This document shows positions 44,562 through 53,995 of a stretch of DNA of 64,000 bases, in pieces; the stretch's first letter is position 1; each line of letters opens with the position of its first letter. Made by a program: the position numbers and the translations under genes. The notes beneath the pieces are model-generated. The model saw only the letters and a list, made by a program, of their open reading frames with translations. It searched no databases and was not told the origin of the DNA. Source of the DNA: Sphingomonadales bacterium UBA7471 (lineage in GTDB: Bacteria > Pseudomonadota > Alphaproteobacteria > Sphingomonadales > Sphingomonadaceae); contig DLOZ01000014.1 of the NCBI GenBank assembly GCA_002479765.1, positions 35,044-99,043 of the forward strand, read 5' to 3'.

Positions 44562-46754
44562 ATGTTTGACCGTCCTTCGATATTAGATGCGGCTTTTCTA
44601 CGGCGTGTTGCTGCCCATGACTTTCCCGCTCCGCGCTTAGAAAGCATGGCTGAAGCAGCAGCGCCCCATCTGCTGGTCGATTTGTTCGATACGCAAATCA
44701 TGAACCGTCACCTCGATCTTTGGGCGCGCCGGTCAAAGGGTAAGACCTTTTATTCCATCGGCAGTTCGGGGCATGAGGGCACGGCAGCGATGGCGGCGGC
44801 CACGCGCGCGACCGATATGGCATTTTTGCATTATCGCGATGGCGCGTTTCTGATTCAGCGTAAAAAGCAAGCGGGCGGCCTGACGCCATTATATGATATG
44901 GCTTTGTCCTTCGCTGCTTCGGCAGATGATCCGATTTCCGGCGGGCGGCACAAGGTTCTGGGATGTGCACACACCTTTGTCCCGCCACAGACCAGCACCA
45001 TTGCCTCGCATTTGCCAAAGGCCGTTGGCGCCGCGCATTCTTTGGGTCTGGCACGGCGCCTGCAACTCGATGATGCGGTCCTCCCGCACGATTCCATCAT
45101 TTTATGTTCCTTTGGCGATGCATCGGCCAACCACTCGACATCACAGGGCGCGTTCAACGCCGCCTGCTGGGCTGCGTATCAGCATTTGCCCATGCCCATT
45201 GTCTTCCTGTGTGAGGATAATGGCATTGGTATTTCGGTGCGGACGCCCGGTGGATGGATAAAGGCGAACTTCGCGCATCGCCCCGCATTGAAATATATTG
45301 CCTGCGACGGGGCGGACCTGAATGATGCTCTGCGTGGCTGCCACGAAGCCGTTGCATATGCACGTTCGCGGCGTAGACCCGTATTTCTGCACATGCAGAC
45401 GGTGCGTCTCATGGGGCATGCGGGGGCAGATGTTGAATTAAGCTACGCGCCGATTGGGCAGATCGAAGCCGCCGAAGCGCAAGATCCATTGCTGCACAGC
45501 GCACGCATTTTGCATGAACAAGCGGGCATGTCCGGCGCGGAGATTGTTGCGCGCTACGAAGATATGCGTGCGCGGGTGGACCGCGTTGCCTTGGACGCGC
45601 TGGCCAAACCACGGCTCGTCACCGCGCAAGAGGTGATGGCATCCATCCTGCCAGAGGAAGGCGTGAAGGCATCGCCGCCATTGCCCGATGCGGCCGCACG
45701 CGACGCTCTTTTCGCCAAAGATGCGCGCAACCTCGCTAAGCCGGTCACTTTGGCCAAGAGCATCAACTTCGCCTTGGCGGACATCATGCTGCAATATCCC
45801 AATGTCGCCGTGTTTGGCGAAGATGTTGCGCGCAAAGGCGGCGTCTATGGCGTGACACAGGGGCTGCAGGAAAAATTCGGCGCAGCGCGTGTGTTTGACA
45901 CGTTGTTGGACGAACAGACCATCCTTGGGCTCGCCATCGGCATGGGGCATAATGGCTTTGTTCCTATCCCCGAAATCCAGTTTTTGGCCTATCTGCATAA
46001 TGCAGAAGACCAGATCCGCGGTGAAGCGGCGACTTTGTCCTTCTTTTCAAACCGTCAATATCGCAACCCGATGGTCGTGCGTATCGCTGGCTTGCCCTAT
46101 CAAAAGGGCTTTGGTGGGCATTTCCATAATGACAACAGCATCGCTGTCCTCACCGACATTCCCGGTATCATTGTCGCATGTCCGTCAAACGCCGCCGACG
46201 CGCCTGCTATGTTGCGTGAATGCGTCCGGCTCGCGCATGAGGATGGCCGTGTTGTGATCTTCCTTGAACCCATCGCACTGTATCACACAACGGACCTTCA
46301 TGGCGCGGAGGATGGGGCGTGGTCTGCGGAATATACGGCGCCGACGGACGCGCGTGAAATCGCCTTTGGTGCGCTTGGGCAATTTGGCAACGGCACTGAA
46401 CTTGCGATTATAACATATGGAAATGGTTATTATTTATCGCGTCAGGCTGCGCCCGAATTGGAAGCGTTGGGCATCAAGCTACGCATCATTGACCTGCGTT
46501 GGTTACATCCGTTGAATGCGGACGCAATCGTGGCTGCGGTGGCAGATTGTTCGAATATCCTGATTGTGGACGAAAGCCGCCGATCGGGAAGCTTGAGTGA
46601 AAAGCTGATGACCATATTGACGGAGGCTGGTCGTGGTAACGCCGTTAGCCGGATTACGGCGGAAGATTGCTTCATCCCGCTTGGGCCCGCGGCTGAGCTG
46701 GTATTGCCAAGCAAGCAATCGATCGTGGAAGCCGCCAAGGCAGCGGTCGCATGA
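44562..46754 (+). CDS. Fused alpha-beta E1 of a 2-oxo acid dehydrogenase
   Basis: Both E1 subunits are on one chain. The alpha part (about 1-330) has YSIGSSGHEGTAA and the TPP motif starting GDASANHSTSQG and closing with CEDNGIG. The beta part (about 390-730) has VAVFGEDVARKGGVYGVTQG, RVFDTLLDEQTILGLAIGMG and the later LRWLHPL. Decarboxylation and reductive acylation of a lipoyl E2 by a branched-chain or similar 2-oxo acid is expected. No E2 or E3 is nearby. ATG at 44562 is used; GTG at 44556 is possible. The gene overlaps an acyltransferase gene by ATGA. Confidence 0.88.
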   Translation: MFDRPSILDAAFLRRVAAHDFPAPRLESMAEAAAPHLLVDLFDTQIMNRHLDLWARRSKGKTFYSIGSSGHEGTAAMAAATRATDMAFLHYRDGAFLIQRKKQAGGLTPLYDMALSFAASADDPISGGRHKVLGCAHTFVPPQTSTIASHLPKAVGAAHSLGLARRLQLDDAVLPHDSIILCSFGDASANHSTSQGAFNAACWAAYQHLPMPIVFLCEDNGIGISVRTPGGWIKANFAHRPALKYIACDGADLNDALRGCHEAVAYARSRRRPVFLHMQTVRLMGHAGADVELSYAPIGQIEAAEAQDPLLHSARILHEQAGMSGAEIVARYEDMRARVDRVALDALAKPRLVTAQEVMASILPEEGVKASPPLPDAAARDALFAKDARNLAKPVTLAKSINFALADIMLQYPNVAVFGEDVARKGGVYGVTQGLQEKFGAARVFDTLLDEQTILGLAIGMGHNGFVPIPEIQFLAYLHNAEDQIRGEAATLSFFSNRQYRNPMVVRIAGLPYQKGFGGHFHNDNSIAVLTDIPGIIVACPSNAADAPAMLRECVRLAHEDGRVVIFLEPIALYHTTDLHGAEDGAWSAEYTAPTDAREIAFGALGQFGNGTELAIITYGNGYYLSRQAAPELEALGIKLRIIDLRWLHPLNADAIVAAVADCSNILIVDESRRSGSLSEKLMTILTEAGRGNAVSRITAEDCFIPLGPAAELVLPSKQSIVEAAKAAVA

Positions 46755-47785
46755 AGAAGCGCGCATTGGTCGTTTGCCCGGGACGCGGCACCTATAACGC
46801 GTCGGAGCTTGGATATGTGCAGAAGCACCATGCGGCGCGCGCTGATGTGGTCGGCATTGTTGATGCGGTCCGTGCGGAAAAGGGCCAAGTGCCGGTATCA
46901 GCACTCGATAAAGCGGAGAAATATGCGCCATCGGTGCATATGACCGGCGACAACGCATCCCCGCTGATTTACGCATCTGCCCTTGCGGATTTCGCTGCGA
47001 TTGATCGTGAGCGCTTCGATGTCGTTGCGGTGACGGGCAATTCGATGGGCTGGTATCTCGCGCTGGCCTGTGCGGGTATCGTCGATCTGGCGGCGGGTGC
47101 GCGGCTTGTGAACAATATGGGCCTGTTAATGCATGAACATGGCACCGGCGGGCAGATCGTATGGCCGATTGTTGATGCCGACTGGAATATTGATGATAAA
47201 AAAGTTAATTTTGCGAATGTTTTACTAGATGAAGCAAAGAATATTTCTGATATTTCCATATCGGTGTCGATACGGCTCGGCGGGATGGTGGTGTTCGCAG
47301 GCGACGAAGCCGGGTTGAAATGGCTCGCCGAAAAACTGCCGAAGGACGACCGCTTCCCATTGCGGCTGATGCACCATGCGGCATTCCACAGTCCGTTGCT
47401 GCAGCATATCGTGCCAATGGCGCGCGCGCAAAATCCCGTGGCGGATTTCGGTCCAGGTAACATTCCGGCAATTGACGGGCAGGGCAAGATTTGGTCGCCG
47501 CATGCCTTTAGCGCAGACGCGATCTACGCCTACACGCTTGGCGCGCAATTGACCGAAACATATGATTTTAGCCGCGCAGTGCAGGTTGCTGCGGCAGAAT
47601 TCGCGCCGGACGTTGTGATTGTGCTTGGGCCCGGAACCACCTTGGGCGCGCCAACGGCACAAGCGCTGATTGCATCGGGTTGGCGCGGCCTTTCCGGCAA
47701 AGCAGACTTTCAGGCACGGCAACAGGACGAACCCATATTGATTTCCATGGGTATGGACGAACAGCGCGCCTGGGCATCACGTTAA
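46751..47785 (+). CDS. FabD-like acyltransferase without the malonyl-binding arginine
   Basis: Resembles malonyl-CoA:ACP transacylase (344 aa). The nucleophile is Ser98 in TGNSMGWYLALACAG and the catalytic His is His213 in HHAAFHSPLL. A gap-free alignment by eye with E. coli FabD from the Ser motif onward places Met123 (RLVNNMG) where FabD has Arg117, the residue that binds the malonyl carboxylate; the GHSxG His is Asn97. This suggests a non-dicarboxylic acyl group. The gene is coupled to the E1 fusion (ATGA). A housekeeping fabD would be expected elsewhere in the genome. Confidence 0.82.
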   Translation: MKKRALVVCPGRGTYNASELGYVQKHHAARADVVGIVDAVRAEKGQVPVSALDKAEKYAPSVHMTGDNASPLIYASALADFAAIDRERFDVVAVTGNSMGWYLALACAGIVDLAAGARLVNNMGLLMHEHGTGGQIVWPIVDADWNIDDKKVNFANVLLDEAKNISDISISVSIRLGGMVVFAGDEAGLKWLAEKLPKDDRFPLRLMHHAAFHSPLLQHIVPMARAQNPVADFGPGNIPAIDGQGKIWSPHAFSADAIYAYTLGAQLTETYDFSRAVQVAAAEFAPDVVIVLGPGTTLGAPTAQALIASGWRGLSGKADFQARQQDEPILISMGMDEQRAWASR

Positions 47786-47885
47786 ACGTTGCATACGAAT
47801 AAGCGCTAGACGCTTGTGCCCTTCAGGATAAAGGGGGCACGATTGGTAAGGCGACCGACCGGTGCCTTGCATGGAGACGGACAGA

Positions 47886-49331
47886 ATGAGCATGCACAGT
47901 TCCACCTTGCTGTTGTTTGGGGCCACGGGTGACCTTTCACGACGGATGCTGCTGCCGTCCTTATATGCGCTGCATGCCGACGGCCTGATTAATCCTGACC
48001 TGCGTATTTTCGGCACTGCGCGAAGCACACTTACCGATGATGCTTTCCGCGATATGGCACGCGCGGCGTTGTGCGAATTTCTGCCCGATGACCGCAAGGC
48101 CGAGGGCCTGATTGACGCGTTTCTGCAAAGGCTTTCTTATGTGGCGCTGGATGCGTCCGATCCGCAAGGCTTTGCCGCATTGGCGGACAAGATTGGCGAC
48201 ATATCGGGCGGATTGTCGATTTTCCTCTCCACCGCGCCATCTTTGTTTGAACCAACGATCAAGGGCCTCCACAATGCCGGCCTGTCGGGTGAAAATGTGC
48301 GCATTGGTCTTGAAAAGCCATTGGGCAATGATTTGGCGTCATCGCAGCACATTAACGACGCGGTGAACGCGGTTTTCCCGGAAGCACGCACGTTCCGCAT
48401 CGACCATTATCTGGGCAAGGAAACGGTCCAGAACCTGATGGCGCTTCGTTTTGCCAACATGTTGTTTGAGCCGCTGTGGAATGCCAATGCCATTGAGCAT
48501 GTGCAGATTACCGTGAGCGAGACCGTCGGGCTGGAGGGGCGGGCCGGATTTTATGACGATACCGGCGCGCTGCGGGACATGGTGCAAAACCATATGCTGC
48601 AATTGCTGGCGCTGACGGCGATGGAGCCTCCAGCAAGTCTGGACGCGACGGCCATCCGCGACGAAAAGGTAAAGGTCCTGCGCGCGCTACGTCCGGTGGT
48701 GGAAGGTGACGTCGTGACCGGGCAATATAATGACGGTGCGGTCAACGGCGAAGCGGTCAAAGGCTATGACGCGGACCTCGGCAAACCATCCGACACCGAA
48801 ACCTTTGTCGCGATTAAAGCCTATGTCGACAATTGGCGGTGGCAGGGCGTGCCGTTTTTCCTGCGCACCGGGAAACGTTTGCCCGAACGCCGCAGCGAAA
48901 TCGTGATCCAGTTCAAACCCGTCCCGCACAATGTGTTCAAGGACCGTGGCGGTCGGCTGGAGGCGAACACGCTGGTTATCCGGTTACAGCCGGAGGAATA
49001 TGTTCGGCTGTTGGTGATGGCCAAAGAACCCGGGCTGGATCGCGGCGGGGTCACTTTGCGTGAAGTGCCGCTTGATCTGTCACTCACCGCCGCCTTTGCC
49101 GGATCGCGGCGGCGGATTGCGTATGAACGTCTGCTTCTCGACCTCATAGAAGGCGACCAGACGCTATTTGTCCGCCGTGACGAGGTTGAGGCCCAGTGGA
49201 AGTGGATCGATGCCATACGGGCGCTGTGGGACGCGACAGCGTTGAAGCCAAAGGGCTATGGTGCCGGTAGCTGGGGCCCCAGTGCCGCGATTGCCCTCAC
49301 CGAACGTGATGGAGTGAGCTGGCATGAGTAA
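47886..49331 (+). CDS. zwf: Glucose-6-phosphate 1-dehydrogenase
   Basis: Oxidises glucose 6-phosphate to 6-phosphogluconolactone with NAD(P). The start at 47886 has GGAG nine bases upstream. The Rossmann loop is LFGATGDLSRRM and the active site RIDHYLGKETVQN. The 481-aa length is normal. First gene of the Entner-Doudoroff operon; its stop overlaps the edd start by eight bases. The preceding 100 bases hold two small hairpins (47801-47815 and 47816-47840) without T-runs, possibly leader structure. Confidence 0.96.
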   Translation: MSMHSSTLLLFGATGDLSRRMLLPSLYALHADGLINPDLRIFGTARSTLTDDAFRDMARAALCEFLPDDRKAEGLIDAFLQRLSYVALDASDPQGFAALADKIGDISGGLSIFLSTAPSLFEPTIKGLHNAGLSGENVRIGLEKPLGNDLASSQHINDAVNAVFPEARTFRIDHYLGKETVQNLMALRFANMLFEPLWNANAIEHVQITVSETVGLEGRAGFYDDTGALRDMVQNHMLQLLALTAMEPPASLDATAIRDEKVKVLRALRPVVEGDVVTGQYNDGAVNGEAVKGYDADLGKPSDTETFVAIKAYVDNWRWQGVPFFLRTGKRLPERRSEIVIQFKPVPHNVFKDRGGRLEANTLVIRLQPEEYVRLLVMAKEPGLDRGGVTLREVPLDLSLTAAFAGSRRRIAYERLLLDLIEGDQTLFVRRDEVEAQWKWIDAIRALWDATALKPKGYGAGSWGPSAAIALTERDGVSWHE

Positions 49332-51147
49332 AATGCACGCAACCGTTGAAGCCGTCACCGCGCGGATCATCGAACGGTCAAAGCCTGGGCGTCAGGCCTA
49401 TCTCGACCTGATCGCCAAGCAGCGTGATGCAGGCGTAAACCGGCCCACGTTAAGCTGCGGCAATCTGGCGCATGGCTTTGCCGCGAGCGGTGAGGATAAG
49501 CCGGCCATTCGCGGCGGCAAAGCGATGAACATCGGCATTGTCAGTGCCTATAACGACATGCTGTCTGCGCATCAGCCATATGGCCGCTACCCCGAGCAGA
49601 TGAAAATATTCGCGCGCGAAGTTGGTGCCACGGCGCAGGTCGCAGGCGCGGTGCCCGCGATGTGCGATGGCGTGACGCAGGGGCAGGACTCGATGGAGCT
49701 GTCGTTGTTCAGCCGCGACGTCATCGCCATGGCAACCGCGGTTGGCCTTAGCCACGGGATGTTTGAAAGCGTCGCGATGTTGGGCATTTGTGACAAGATC
49801 GTCCCGGGCCTGCTGATCGGCGCGTTGCGCTTTGGCCATTTGCCGACCATCCTCGTGCCCGCAGGCCCAATGCCGTCGGGCCTTGCCAACAAAGAAAAGC
49901 AGCGGGTCCGTCAGCTATATGCAGAGGGAAAAGTAGGCCGCGCCGAATTGCTGGAGGCGGAAGCCGCGTCCTATCACAGCGCAGGCACATGTACGTTTTA
50001 CGGCACCGCCAATTCCAACCAGATGATGATGGAGGTCATGGGGCTGCATATCCCCGGCGCCGCGTTCATCAATCCGGGGAACAAGCTGCGCACCGAGTTG
50101 ACACGCGCTGCTGTGCACCGGTTGAGCGAAATTGGCTGGGACGGCGATGATTACCGGCCCCTGGGCCTGTGCGTCGACGAAAAAGCAATCGTCAACGCCT
50201 GTGTCGGTTTGCTGGCAACGGGCGGATCGACGAACCATGCGCTGCACATTCCGGCAATCGCGCGCGCCGCCGGTATCGTTATCGATTGGGAAGATTTGGA
50301 TCAGCTTTCCGCAGTAGTGCCGTTAATCGCCCGCGTGTATCCCAATGGTTCGGGCGATGTGAACCATTTCCACGCCGCAGGCGGAATCGGCTATGTCATC
50401 CGCGAATTGATAGATGCGGGGCTTCTCCACCGCGATATCATGACGGTCGCGGGACAGGATTTGGCCGATTATGGACGTGAGCCTATGTTGGACGACGAAA
50501 AGCTTGTGTGGCGGGATGCACCTGCGGTGACCGCCGATGACACGATGCTGCGCCCGCCGTCCGCGCCGTTCAGCCCCGATGGTGGCATGCGTTTGGTGAC
50601 GGGTAATTTGGGCCGTGCGACGTTCAAGACGAGTGCGGTTGATCCAGCCCGCTGGACCATCGAAGCACCGGTTCGGGTATTCCACCAACAAAATGATGTT
50701 CTTGCAGCCTTTAAGGCGGGCGAGCTTGATCGCGATGTCATTGTCGTCATCCGTTTTCAGGGGCCTGCCGCCAACGGCATGCCTGAACTCCACAAGCTGA
50801 CGCCGCCATTGGGTGTATTGCAGGATAAGGGCTTTAAAGTCGCGCTCGTGACCGACGGGCGGATGTCGGGCGCATCCGGCAAAGTGCCCGCGGCGATCCA
50901 CTTAAGTCCAGAAGCGGCACGTGGCGGGGCTATTGCGAAGCTTCAGGATGGCGACGTCGTGCGCCTGTGCGCCACTAGCGGCACTTTGTCCGTGCTGGTC
51001 GACGACGGCGAATGGGCCGGTCGCACGCCAGCCCCGACGCCCGTGGCGCAAATGGGAACTGGACGCGAGCTGTTTGCAATGATGCGCGCTACGGCCGATG
51101 AAGCGGAAAAGGGCGGATCAGCCATGCTCGCGGCGGCAGGGCTATGA
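49324..51147 (+). CDS. edd: 6-Phosphogluconate dehydratase
   Basis: Dehydrates 6-phosphogluconate to KDPG and carries an iron-sulfur cluster. Cysteine-bearing motifs include AMCDGVTQGQDSM, AMLGICDKIVPG and SAGTCTFYGTANSN, and the C-terminal GRMSGASGKVPAAIH is characteristic of IlvD/Edd proteins. The 607-aa length matches Edd rather than IlvD. It overlaps zwf at its start and glk at its stop (ATGA). Confidence 0.96.
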   Translation: MSKMHATVEAVTARIIERSKPGRQAYLDLIAKQRDAGVNRPTLSCGNLAHGFAASGEDKPAIRGGKAMNIGIVSAYNDMLSAHQPYGRYPEQMKIFAREVGATAQVAGAVPAMCDGVTQGQDSMELSLFSRDVIAMATAVGLSHGMFESVAMLGICDKIVPGLLIGALRFGHLPTILVPAGPMPSGLANKEKQRVRQLYAEGKVGRAELLEAEAASYHSAGTCTFYGTANSNQMMMEVMGLHIPGAAFINPGNKLRTELTRAAVHRLSEIGWDGDDYRPLGLCVDEKAIVNACVGLLATGGSTNHALHIPAIARAAGIVIDWEDLDQLSAVVPLIARVYPNGSGDVNHFHAAGGIGYVIRELIDAGLLHRDIMTVAGQDLADYGREPMLDDEKLVWRDAPAVTADDTMLRPPSAPFSPDGGMRLVTGNLGRATFKTSAVDPARWTIEAPVRVFHQQNDVLAAFKAGELDRDVIVVIRFQGPAANGMPELHKLTPPLGVLQDKGFKVALVTDGRMSGASGKVPAAIHLSPEAARGGAIAKLQDGDVVRLCATSGTLSVLVDDGEWAGRTPAPTPVAQMGTGRELFAMMRATADEAEKGGSAMLAAAGL

Positions 51148-52124
51148 CCGCAATTGTCGCCGTCGATATCGGCGGAACCCACGCGCGCTTTGCACTTGCT
51201 GACGTGGAGGCGGGCAAGGTCATCAACCTTGGCGAGGCGGTAACGCTGAAAACAGCAGAGCATGCCAGTTTTCAAACTGCGTGGCAGGAATTTCAGCGGA
51301 TGAACGGAGCGCCGCTTCCGCGCGCAACCGCCATAGCCATCGCAGGGCCCGTTGATGCGGACGTGATTAAGCTCACCAACAACCCGTGGATCATCCGCCG
51401 GTCGATGGTCTGTGAAAAGCTGAATGTCGATACCTTTGTTATCGTCAATGATTTCGGTGCTGTTGGGCATGCGGTTGCGCAAGCGGGGCCAGAACATTTT
51501 CATCATTTGACGGGCCCTGATCAGGCGTTTGCACCCGAAGGCACGCTGAGCATCATTGGCCCCGGAACCGGTCTTGGCGTCGCACATGTAGCGCGCAGCG
51601 GCGGTGCCTATCATGTGCAGGCCACTGAAGGCGGGCATATTGATTTTGCACCGCTCGATGCGATTGAAGATGCCGTGTTGGCGCGCTTGCGTAAACGCTA
51701 CCGCAGAGTGTCGATTGAACGCGTCGTGTCTGGTCCGGGTTTGGTTGATCTTTACGAAACGCTGGCCGCCATCGAAGGCCGCGCGGTTCAGCAATATGAT
51801 GACAAGACGCTCTGGCAAATGGGTATGTCCGGTGAAGATAGCCTTGCCGCCGCGGCTGTTGACCGTTTTTGCCTGTCACTCGGCAGCGTTGCCGGTGACA
51901 TCACGCTGGCTCAGGGTGGCTTTGCAGGGGTCGTCATCGCAGGCGGCCTAGGGCTGCGTATCAAAGACAGTCTTGTCCGTTCAGGCTTCGCCGAACGGTT
52001 CCGCGCCAAAGGCCGCTTTGAAGGATTAATGGCCTCCATCCCTGTTAAACTCATTACCCATCCGCAGCCCGGCCTTTTCGGGGCAGCGGCGGCCTATGCC
52101 CAGCAATATATTGAGAAAGAATAG
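51144..52124 (+). CDS. glk: Glucokinase
   Basis: Phosphorylates glucose with ATP. The ROK-independent bacterial Glk fold is shown by VAVDIGGTHARFALAD at the start, NDFGAVGHAV (catalytic Asp), GPGTGLGVAHV, and TEGGHIDFAP. The 326 aa are typical. Within the operon it supplies zwf with glucose 6-phosphate. Confidence 0.95.
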   Translation: MTAIVAVDIGGTHARFALADVEAGKVINLGEAVTLKTAEHASFQTAWQEFQRMNGAPLPRATAIAIAGPVDADVIKLTNNPWIIRRSMVCEKLNVDTFVIVNDFGAVGHAVAQAGPEHFHHLTGPDQAFAPEGTLSIIGPGTGLGVAHVARSGGAYHVQATEGGHIDFAPLDAIEDAVLARLRKRYRRVSIERVVSGPGLVDLYETLAAIEGRAVQQYDDKTLWQMGMSGEDSLAAAAVDRFCLSLGSVAGDITLAQGGFAGVVIAGGLGLRIKDSLVRSGFAERFRAKGRFEGLMASIPVKLITHPQPGLFGAAAAYAQQYIEKE

Positions 52125-52127
52125 CCA

Positions 52128-52742
52128 ATGTCGCCCGTTGAAAAAATCATGCGCACCGCGCCCGTTATCCCCGTTCTGGTGATTGAAGATGCGGCGCGCG
52201 CGCGCGCGATAGCGGAGGCATTGGTTGCGGGTGGTTTGCCGGTGTTAGAGGTCACGTTGCGCACGGCGGCTGCATTGGATGCTATTGCCGAAATGAAGAA
52301 AGTGCCGGGCGCAATTGTGGGTGCAGGCACCGTTGTTGATATCCCAGGCCTGGACAGCGCAATCGCGGCTGGGGCCGAGTTTATCGTTTCGCCTGGCCTG
52401 ACCGACAATTTAGGCAAAGCCGCCATCGCCAAGAATATTCCGTTCCTGCCCGGCGTCGCGAGTGCGGGTGATATCATGCGCGGTCTTGATCTGGGCCTCA
52501 CCCATTTCAAATTCTTTCCGGCGGAAGCAAATGGCGGGCTGCCTGCGCTGAAATCGCTTATCGGCCCGTTCGGTCAGTGCAAATTCTGCCCGACCGGCGG
52601 TATCAAACAGGAAACCGCAGCAGACTGGCTCGCGGTTCCCGAAATTTTATGTGTTGGTGGAAGCTGGCTTGTTGGTAAAGGCGTTCCTGATGTTGCCGCG
52701 ATAGAATCTGCAGCGCGGGCAGCATCGGCATTACGCAACTAA
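52128..52742 (+). CDS. eda: KDPG aldolase
   Basis: Splits KDPG into pyruvate and glyceraldehyde 3-phosphate, and also serves glucuronate catabolism. The Glu of LEVTLRT and the Schiff-base Lys of THFKFFPAEANGG are present. The 204-aa length is normal. It lies three bases after glk and 16 before pgl. Confidence 0.96.
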   Translation: MSPVEKIMRTAPVIPVLVIEDAARARAIAEALVAGGLPVLEVTLRTAAALDAIAEMKKVPGAIVGAGTVVDIPGLDSAIAAGAEFIVSPGLTDNLGKAAIAKNIPFLPGVASAGDIMRGLDLGLTHFKFFPAEANGGLPALKSLIGPFGQCKFCPTGGIKQETAADWLAVPEILCVGGSWLVGKGVPDVAAIESAARAASALRN

Positions 52743-52758
52743 CGGAGACGCAAGGCAC

Positions 52759-53466
52759 ATGGCCGAAGAAATTGAATGGTGGGACTTTGACGCAGCAGAA
52801 GATTTGATCGACGCTGTTGTCGGCGACGTCAGCTTCATCATCGAAAGTGCACTTGATGCCCGTGGCCAAGCGTTGGTTGCGTTCCCCGGCGGTTCGACAC
52901 CAAAGCCGATTTTGGAAAAGCTGGCACAAGCCAATATCCGCTGGAAAAATGTTACAATCATTCCGACCGACGACCGGTTGGTTCCGGTCGACAATGCGCT
53001 GTCGAATGTGGCGATGATTGCGAAGATATTCATTCCAAAAGGCGCGCGTGTGTTGCCGATTACCAGCGATGCTGCGGACTATAAATTGGCCGGAGGGGCC
53101 GCAAATGCCCGGCTTGCGGACTTGCATTGGCCACCTGATCTCGTCTGGCTGGGTATGGGCACGGATGGGCATACCGCGTCGATATTCCCGGGGCCTGATC
53201 TCGAAACCGCACTCGAAGGCGGCAAAGATGTGCGCGCCGTCGGTGTTGCGCCAGACCCGCTCCCGCCCGAAGCGCCGGTCAATCGGGTGACTTTGACCGC
53301 ATCTGCAATCGCTGCCGCGCGCACGGCGATATTGGTCATCAATGGTGCCCAGAAGCGTGCCGTGCTTGAGGCCGCGATTGAGCAGGGTAGTAAGTCAGCT
53401 TACCCCGTTGGCCGCGTGCTCGACAAAATTGCTGTCCCTGTCGACATTTATTGCCTGGATGATTGA
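52759..53466 (+). CDS. pgl: 6-Phosphogluconolactonase
   Basis: Hydrolyses 6-phosphogluconolactone from the zwf reaction. DevB-type motifs ALVAFPGGSTPKPIL and WLGMGTDGHTASIFPG (with catalytic His) are present. It is last in the operon and ends one base before the converging pilZ stop, with no obvious terminator between them. Confidence 0.93.
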   Translation: MAEEIEWWDFDAAEDLIDAVVGDVSFIIESALDARGQALVAFPGGSTPKPILEKLAQANIRWKNVTIIPTDDRLVPVDNALSNVAMIAKIFIPKGARVLPITSDAADYKLAGGAANARLADLHWPPDLVWLGMGTDGHTASIFPGPDLETALEGGKDVRAVGVAPDPLPPEAPVNRVTLTASAIAAARTAILVINGAQKRAVLEAAIEQGSKSAYPVGRVLDKIAVPVDIYCLDD

Positions 53467-53467
53467 T

Positions 53468-53857
53468 TTAAACGCGGCGTAGCCTGCCATGTGCGGGCCG
53501 CGTCGTATTCAGCTTTTGAAGATATAGGGGCAGGTCGAGCGCGCCAGTGCTCACAGGCTTGCGCGCGTCTTTCGGATTGATTGGGCGGTCAAACGCAATG
53601 CCCATGCGGCCGTCTGTTATCCATGCAATGTGACCGCTGACCCAACCGATACTGCGCAGCTTTATCTCCACCGGTTCACCGGGCGGTGCATGTGTCGGGA
53701 TTTCAGCCATCAGCCCACCGGCTGACACGTTGCGAATGCGCACTTCGTGCTCATCTTTTGTGTTGGAAAAACGAAGAACCGCCTTCAGAAAAAGGCTGTC
53801 GCGATCCATGCCCCGCTTTGCGATGGACATATTATCTTCGCCAAATGGGTCATTCAT
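53468..53857 (-). CDS. PilZ domain protein
   Basis: A 129-aa single-domain protein that may bind cyclic di-GMP. An RxxxR pattern (RGMDR) is followed about 25 residues later by RNVSAGGLM, which matches the D/NxSxxG motif with Asn in first place. The start at 53857 (MNDPFGED) is a choice; ATG at 53923 would add a Cys/Trp-rich stretch unlike the family. It is probably a cyclic di-GMP effector of motility or surface polysaccharide. Confidence 0.8.
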   Translation of the reverse strand: MNDPFGEDNMSIAKRGMDRDSLFLKAVLRFSNTKDEHEVRIRNVSAGGLMAEIPTHAPPGEPVEIKLRSIGWVSGHIAWITDGRMGIAFDRPINPKDARKPVSTGALDLPLYLQKLNTTRPAHGRLRRV

Positions 53858-53995
53858 AATGCAGCACCAAGCACAGAATTGGGAATAATTCAGGCTTGGA
53901 CAATGCCAGCTAAGTGTAGCCAAAAGGTTAATTCGCGAATCAGCCTGATGGACTTCACATGGTTATATCAACCATGATCATGGAACGTCGCGGTG

